Source: JANNWF01 sp041675805
GTDB lineage: Bacteria > Pseudomonadota > Gammaproteobacteria > Xanthomonadales > Xanthomonadaceae
Reading direction: 5' to 3'
Length of the DNA stretch: 9,550 nt
Assembly: GCA_041675805.1 (NCBI GenBank)
Contig: JBAYTD010000112.1
Span: forward strand, 1-9,550
A program made the position numbers and the translations under genes. Shown one piece after another: positions 6,225-9,550 of this stretch. The stretch's first letter is position 1, and the number at the start of each line of letters is the position of its first letter. The notes under the pieces are model-generated. The model saw only the letters and a list, made by a program, of their open reading frames with translations, had not been told where the DNA came from and searched no databases.

Positions 6225-6977
6225 ATGAGCGCCACGGAAGCCCCGGCGCGAGCCGGTCTCGGCCTGCGGCTGTCGACCCTGCTGCTCGCCCCGGCGCTGC
6301 TCTGGCAGGGCCGGCAGGTGCGCCGTCGCACCCCGCGTTTGGCCGAACCGCCCGGCGCACGCGAGGGCGCGGCCGGAAGCGGGCCGCCGCTGCGCCTGTT
6401 GATTCTCGGCGACTCGGCCGCCGCCGGGGTCGGCGCGGCAGGACAGGACGAAGCCTTGTCCGGACGACTGGTCGCCGCGCTGGCAACCCGGGCATCGGTG
6501 CGCTGGCGCCTGCGGGCGCGCACCGGCGACAGCGCCGGTGCGGTGCTGCGCGCCCTGCAACAAACGCAACAAACCGACGAGGCGCTGCACTGCGACGTGG
6601 TCCTGCTGTCGGTCGGCGTCAACGACGCCACCGCCCTGCGCGACCCGGCCGTGTTCGCCCAACGCGCCGAAGCCATCGCCGACTGGTTGCGCGAACATGC
6701 AGGCGCGCGCCTGATCGTCTTCTCCGGACTGCCGCCGATGGGCCGCTTCCCGGCCCTGCCACAACCGCTGCGCTGGCGTCTGGGCCGTCAAGCCGACCTG
6801 CTCGACGCACAACTGCGCGCCCTCGCCCGGCACCGCGCCGACTGCGCCCACCTGCCCTTCGGAAATCTCGACGACCCCGCCCTGATGGCCAGCGACGGCT
6901 TCCACCCCGGCCCCGCCGCCTACGCTCACTGGGCGCAGGCCGCCGCGACCCTGATCCAAAGCCGGATGGCGGGCTGA
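6225..6977 (+). CDS. Membrane-anchored SGNH/GDSL-family hydrolase
   Basis: This is an esterase or lipase-like hydrolase of the SGNH superfamily. All four blocks are present in order: block I LGDSAAAGVGA with S64, block II ARTGDSAG with G101, block III SVGVNDAT with N133, and block V SDGFHPG with D224 and H227. Ahead of the domain is a hydrophobic stretch LGLRLSTLLLAPALLW (about 12-27) followed by arginines (GRQVRRRTPR), which suggests an uncleaved membrane anchor or a weak signal rather than a cytoplasmic enzyme. The 250 residues are normal for the family. The ATG at 6225 is 13 bp after the peptidase stop with no clear ribosome site, so coupling to the upstream gene is likely. Its substrate cannot be told from sequence; the neighbour suggests envelope or periplasmic hydrolysis. 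Confidence 0.9.
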   Translation: MSATEAPARAGLGLRLSTLLLAPALLWQGRQVRRRTPRLAEPPGAREGAAGSGPPLRLLILGDSAAAGVGAAGQDEALSGRLVAALATRASVRWRLRARTGDSAGAVLRALQQTQQTDEALHCDVVLLSVGVNDATALRDPAVFAQRAEAIADWLREHAGARLIVFSGLPPMGRFPALPQPLRWRLGRQADLLDAQLRALARHRADCAHLPFGNLDDPALMASDGFHPGPAAYAHWAQAAATLIQSRMAG

Positions 6978-7004
6978 TTCGCTCGAAACCTCATGGCAGG
7001 CGTG

Positions 7005-7028
7005 CGCGGTCCAGCGCGCTGGACCGCG
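7005..7028. promoter_or_regulatory. Perfect 24-bp palindrome, putative operator or terminator-like hairpin
   Basis: The half-site CGCGGTCCAGCG at 7005-7016 is followed immediately by its exact reverse complement at 7017-7028. It lies 27 bases after the hydrolase stop and 50 bases before the start of the unknown/AbiEii pair. As RNA it would form a 10-bp stem with a four-base loop, but no T-run follows (ACAAAACC), which argues against a standard intrinsic terminator. Its right half contains TGGACC, the -35-like hexamer of the candidate promoter at 7020-7048, so an autoregulatory operator is the reading I prefer. Confidence 0.6.
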
Positions 7029-7048
7029 ACAAAACCGGAACGTAGACT
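7020..7048 (+). promoter_or_regulatory. Candidate promoter for the unknown/AbiEii-type pair
   Basis: TGGACC (7020-7025) and TAGACT (7043-7048) each match the sigma-70 hexamers at four of six positions and are separated by an ideal 17 bp. A start of transcription near 7055 would leave a leader of about 24 bases. The hexamers are weak individually; the case rests on the spacing, the location and the overlap with the palindrome. Confidence 0.3.
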
Positions 7049-7078
7049 CGACCGACACCAGCTTGTAGCGCCCGCCCT

Positions 7079-7369
7079 ATGCCACAGCCGGCACTGGACA
7101 TGATCGTCACCCATCTGAACGCGCCGTATGGCGCGGTGCTGACGGTTGCCGACGTGACCAAGCTGCTGCGCCACGGCAGTGCCGCCTTGATCGACCACCC
7201 GGCCGCCGATGTCCTGGGATGGCTGTTCGTGGAGTGCCGCCCGGCGCTGATCGAGCGCGCGTGCATGGAAGCCGGCCTGCCCGGTCATCGGGCTGCGCAG
7301 GTCTACGCCTCGCTGGTCGCGGCGGGCGCACCGCGTGTCGCGGCCTGGGAACCGCGTCGAGCCGCGTGA
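7079..7369 (+). CDS. Unrecognised 96-residue protein, candidate antitoxin partner of the nucleotidyltransferase
   Basis: I do not recognise a family. The protein is short and probably mostly helical: an N-terminal DMIVTHLNAPYGAVLTVADVTKLLR segment (about 7-32), then a hydrophobic WLFVECRPALIERACMEAGL stretch, then an arginine/alanine-rich end. TVADVTKLLRHGSAALI could be part of a winged-helix-like DNA-binding fold, but this is weak. There is no signal peptide or membrane segment. Its TGA is followed with no gap by the ATG of the AbiEii-type gene, so the two must be co-translated. Together with the palindrome upstream, this suggests the antitoxin or regulatory half of a toxin pair, a role inferred only from context. 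The ATG at 7079 lacks a clear ribosome site; the in-frame ATG at 7100 is an alternative. Confidence 0.75.
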   Translation: MPQPALDMIVTHLNAPYGAVLTVADVTKLLRHGSAALIDHPAADVLGWLFVECRPALIERACMEAGLPGHRAAQVYASLVAAGAPRVAAWEPRRAA

Positions 7370-8065
7370 ATGACCACGGCAGATGAGGTGGCCGCGTTTC
7401 GCCGGCATGGCTCCTGGCGGACGCTGGCGGACACGGCACTGCGCTGCCTGGATTCGATTGCCCCGCACTACCCCGTCGCCACGCCCTGGGCGCTCGGCGG
7501 TGGCACCCGGCTGATGCTCGCCTTCGAGCATCGGATCAGCGACGACATCGACATCTTCGTTGCCGATCCGAACATCCTCGCCCTGCTCTCGCCGCGACTC
7601 AACGACACGGTGGCCGCCGAGGCCACCCACTACGACGAGGATCATTCCTCGTTGAAGCTGTCGTTTCCCGGGCTGGGGGAAATCGACTTCATCTGTTCAT
7701 CACCCGTCATCGGCGGCGACATCGAAGCGTACGCCGACGATGCTCAGCTTCGGCTGGAGCCGGTCGGCGAAGTCATTGCGAAGAAGCTGTATCACCGGGG
7801 CGCGCGGATCACGCCGCGCGATGTCTTCGATTGGTGGTACGTCGGCGCGCATGCGCCCGAACGTCTGCCACTACCGCAACTGGCAAGCGCGCTGAGCGGC
7901 AAGCTGGACGGCATCCAGCGCGCGCTGGATGGTTACGCCCACGGCGGCGCGCTGAAGGCACTGTCACCGATGGCGAGTTGGGAGCGAATCCGCAGCCCGA
8001 CGCGGCCGCCCCTCGATGAAGCGCTGGCATGGGCGAAGCGGTTCGTTGAACGACTCCGTCGCTGA
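7370..8065 (+). CDS. AbiEii/AbiGii-type nucleotidyltransferase, candidate toxin
   Basis: This is a DNA polymerase beta-fold nucleotidyltransferase of PF08843 (DUF1814). The family includes the AbiEii abortive-infection toxin and the mycobacterial MenT toxins, some of which add nucleotides to tRNA acceptor ends. The active-site motif is complete: WALGGGTRLMLAF (40-52), then HRISDDIDIF (54-63) with D59 and D61, and a third carboxylate probably D106 in EIDFICSS. The later KKLYHRGARITPRDVFDWWYV block is the conserved lysine/arginine segment of the family. At 231 residues it is within the usual range. It begins directly after the stop of the 96-residue gene. No AbiEi-type winged-helix antitoxin is present, so if this is a toxin the partner is the unrecognised upstream protein. 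It converges on the thioesterase gene across 12 bp. Confidence 0.88.
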   Translation: MTTADEVAAFRRHGSWRTLADTALRCLDSIAPHYPVATPWALGGGTRLMLAFEHRISDDIDIFVADPNILALLSPRLNDTVAAEATHYDEDHSSLKLSFPGLGEIDFICSSPVIGGDIEAYADDAQLRLEPVGEVIAKKLYHRGARITPRDVFDWWYVGAHAPERLPLPQLASALSGKLDGIQRALDGYAHGGALKALSPMASWERIRSPTRPPLDEALAWAKRFVERLRR

Positions 8066-8094
8066 CGCCCGCCGCGCTCAGCGCCGCGGCGTCA
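8063..8094. terminator. Hairpin spanning two convergent stop codons, possible bidirectional terminator
   Basis: TGACGCC (8063-8069) and GGCGTCA (8088-8094) are exact reverse complements around an 18-base GC-rich loop that can itself fold through GCGC repeats. The left arm starts with the stop codon of the nucleotidyltransferase, and the loop contains the thioesterase stop (8078-8080). There is no T-run on either side, so termination would be inefficient or Rho-assisted. Confidence 0.3.
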
Positions 8095-8506
8095 CCGCCA
8101 GGGTCAGGCGGGAGATGCAGACGAGGCGGCCTTCGCCGTCTTCGATGCGGATTTCCCAGACCTGCGTGCTGCGGCCGATGTGCAGCGGGCGGGCGGTGCC
8201 GTGGACGTGGCCGGCGGTGACCGCGCGCAGGTGGTTGGCGTTGATTTCCAGGCCGACCGCCACCTCGCGGGTCGGGTCCAGGCACAGGTTGCCGGCGAGG
8301 CTGCCCAGGCTCTCGGCCAGGGCTACCGATGCGCCGCCGTGAAGCAGGCCGAAGGGCTGCTTGGTGCGCGCGTCGACCGGCATGCGGCCGCGCAGGAAAT
8401 CCTCGCCCTGTTCGAGGATTTCGATGCCGAGGCCGCCGACCATGCAGCCCTCGCCCATGGCGTTGAGCACCGCCAGGCCGGGGCGCTGGGTGAAGGGGTC
8501 GGCCAC
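8078..8506 (-). CDS. Hotdog-fold acyl-CoA thioesterase (YdiI/PaaI type)
   Basis: This enzyme hydrolyses an acyl- or aroyl-CoA thioester in the cytoplasm. It closely resembles E. coli YdiI/EntH: LNAMGEGCMVGGLGI (14-28), MPVDARTKQPFGLLHGGASVAL (42-63), then VGLEINANHLRA and the final VCISRLTLAV. The predicted catalytic residues Q50, H56 and E65 sit at the spacing of Q48, H54 and E63 in YdiI. YdiI acts on 1,4-dihydroxy-2-naphthoyl-CoA in menaquinone synthesis; whether that holds here is unknown, since this group relies mainly on ubiquinone. No ATG fits. I choose the GTG at 8506, two bases after the YkvA stop, giving 142 residues (YdiI has 136). There is no separate ribosome site, so it is probably translated by coupling to the upstream gene. 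The open frame continues upstream of 8506 only because no stop interrupts it. Confidence 0.9.
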   Translation of the reverse strand: MADPFTQRPGLAVLNAMGEGCMVGGLGIEILEQGEDFLRGRMPVDARTKQPFGLLHGGASVALAESLGSLAGNLCLDPTREVAVGLEINANHLRAVTAGHVHGTARPLHIGRSTQVWEIRIEDGEGRLVCISRLTLAVTPRR

Positions 8507-8508
8507 GT

Positions 8509-9123
8509 TCAGCGCCGGCTGTAGTAGCCCGGACGCCAGGCGGCACCGAGGTAGGACTTGCTCTGCGCCCAGCCGCTGGAACCGCCGTAACCCGTGCCCA
8601 TTTCGCGCTCGCGACGCTGGTGCATGCGATTGAGCAGCACTTCGCGGGCCGGTTCGAGGAATTCGGCGCGGCCGATGCTGGACGGGTCGAGCCCGCGCTG
8701 GTCGGCTTCGCGCTGACGGAACTCGCAGAAGTCCTCGTAGGCATCGATCTCGTGCCGCAGTTCGCGCACGCAGATCTCGATCATGATGGCGTCGTCGAGG
8801 AAGCCGAGCACCGGCACCGAGTCGGGAATGATGTCGGCCGGGTCGGCGAAGTAGACCAGGGCGGCGATGACGCGCTTGCGATCCTCGCCGGTCAGGCCCC
8901 AGCCGTCGTCGCGCAGCATGGCGATCAGGTCGTCGAGCTGGCACAGGCGCTTGGAAATGAAGTCCGGCACCTCGATCGCCTTGGCCTCCTCCAGCAGATG
9001 GATCGCGGCGGCCATGATTTCCTCTTCGCTGCTGTTGGCGGCCGACTCGACTGCCTTGCGCTGGGCGGCGCGGAAATGGTCCAGGTCACGGTCGGAGAGG
9101 TCGATGTTGATCGTAAAGCTCAT
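8509..9123 (-). CDS. YkvA family protein (DUF1232)
   Basis: This 204-residue protein has a central DUF1232/YkvA domain (PF06803) at about 84-122: ALVYFADPADIIPDSVPVLGFLDDAIMIEICVREL, where the DxIPD...P.lG.lDD core is diagnostic. The N-terminal 80 residues are charged and helical and begin MSFTINIDLSDRDLDHFR. The C-terminus is an arginine-rich helical stretch ending in a Gly/Ser/Tyr-rich tail (GTGYGGSSGW ... GYYSRR). There is no signal peptide and no clear membrane segment apart from the mildly hydrophobic domain core. The ATG at 9123 is preceded by GGTGA at a suitable distance. Its stop is two bases from the thioesterase start, so the two form an operon. The molecular function of the family is not known to me. 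Confidence 0.87.
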   Translation of the reverse strand: MSFTINIDLSDRDLDHFRAAQRKAVESAANSSEEEIMAAAIHLLEEAKAIEVPDFISKRLCQLDDLIAMLRDDGWGLTGEDRKRVIAALVYFADPADIIPDSVPVLGFLDDAIMIEICVRELRHEIDAYEDFCEFRQREADQRGLDPSSIGRAEFLEPAREVLLNRMHQRREREMGTGYGGSSGWAQSKSYLGAAWRPGYYSRR

Positions 9124-9197
9124 GGGATCACCGCAGGCTCGGGACGAAGTGCGCCAGCCTAGGGCGCGGGCGCGCGGGCGTCAATGCGCCGCCGTCC

Positions 9198-9550
9198 TCA
9201 CAGGATCGGCGCGAGGCCGGCACCGAAGGCGGTCAGGATGCGCGTGTAGATCGACTTGGTCGGGTACTCCACCTCGGGAAAGTCGCCGACCGGCTCGTAA
9301 CAGTCGCGAAAGTCGGGGTGATCCGGCGGCAGCGGCGCGCAGCCGGGCAGGATTTCCCAGCTTGTCGCGTAGCGCCACGGCCACAGATCGAACAGCGGCA
9401 GGCGTTCGGTGGCCTTGGCGAGCTGGTAGTTGAGCGCGGAGAGGATCGGCGCGTCCGGCCGGCGGGCGATGGTCCAGGAGTTCTCCGGCAGGATGTCGTG
9501 AAGCACGTGGCGGCGCAGCCGTTCGGCGAAGACGGCGTCGTGGACCAGCA
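9198..9550 (-). CDS. C-terminal part of a probable phospholipase D-like protein, cut by the window edge
   Basis: The reading frame is open to the edge of the window and only its last 117 residues are visible. The segment LVHDAVFAERLRRHV followed by LPENSW resembles the region after the second HKD motif of PLD-family phosphatidyltransferases (cardiolipin synthase-like), where a short-strand/helix pair precedes the C-terminus. Further on it has two similar Trp/Pro-rich stretches (PLFDLWPWRYATSW) and ends YTRILTAFGAGLAPIL. No HKD motif lies inside the window, so the call rests on this tail alone. The GTG at 9506 is in frame but is probably internal, because the similarity continues upstream of it. 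The gene runs in the same direction as the YkvA gene, 74 bp upstream of it. Confidence 0.55.
   Translation of the reverse strand, partial: LVHDAVFAERLRRHVLHDILPENSWTIARRPDAPILSALNYQLAKATERLPLFDLWPWRYATSWEILPGCAPLPPDHPDFRDCYEPVGDFPEVEYPTKSIYTRILTAFGAGLAPIL

Noticed and set aside
4358..6676. A 772-codon open frame on the - strand opposite the peptidase and hydrolase genes
   Set aside because: Long antisense frames are expected in GC-rich coding DNA. Its translation shows no domain, and the + strand carries complete catalytic motifs throughout.
9124..9197. Promoter or terminator between the partial PLD-like gene and the YkvA gene
   Set aside because: The stretch is G/C-rich with short GCGC runs but has neither a convincing hairpin with T-run nor recognisable -35/-10 hexamers.

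Overview
The window is GC-rich (roughly two thirds G+C by eye), densely coded DNA from a gammaproteobacterium, most likely Lysobacterales/Xanthomonadales (Lysobacter, Luteimonas or Stenotrophomonas-like). The hints are the aroQ-accB-accC operon order, the family make-up, and arrays of the GGGAATC heptad, which from memory are common between genes in that group. No genome comparison was possible, so the taxonomy is inference.

Layout. (1) Positions 30-745, + strand: a toxin-antitoxin pair, a Gp49/HigB-like (RelE superfamily) toxin overlapping an XRE/HTH antitoxin. The toxin's first third is poorly conserved and lies in an AT-rich patch. (2) Positions 799-3579, - strand: aroQ, accB and accC, i.e. 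type II 3-dehydroquinase plus the biotin carboxyl carrier and biotin carboxylase subunits of acetyl-CoA carboxylase. A unit of about 450 bp is wedged between accB and accC. It carries a four-helix-bundle (23S rRNA intervening-sequence, S23) protein gene bounded by inverted arrays of four GGGAATC-type heptads. (3) Positions 3734-6977, + strand, divergent from aroQ: an exported S9 prolyl-oligopeptidase-family peptidase and, 13 bp later, a membrane-anchored SGNH/GDSL hydrolase. (4) Positions 7005-8065, + strand: a perfect 24-bp palindrome, then a two-gene unit of a 96-residue protein I do not recognise, directly abutted by an AbiEii/AbiGii-type nucleotidyltransferase (a MenT-like toxin family). 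This is a candidate toxin-antitoxin system with an unidentified partner. (5) Positions 8078-9550, - strand: a YdiI/PaaI-type hotdog thioesterase coupled to a YkvA (DUF1232) protein, and the 3' end of a gene that is probably a phospholipase D-like protein.

The housekeeping core (aroQ/acc) is interrupted and flanked by accessory pieces: the S23 cassette, the Gp49/XRE pair and the AbiEii-type pair. The two points most worth following are the S23 cassette, which appears to have removed or replaced the leader of accC so that the accC start codon now lies inside the end of the S23 reading frame, and the unknown-partner nucleotidyltransferase unit with its palindromic putative operator. No tRNA, rRNA, CRISPR array or complete transposase gene was seen, and no gene-free stretch exceeds 300 bases.
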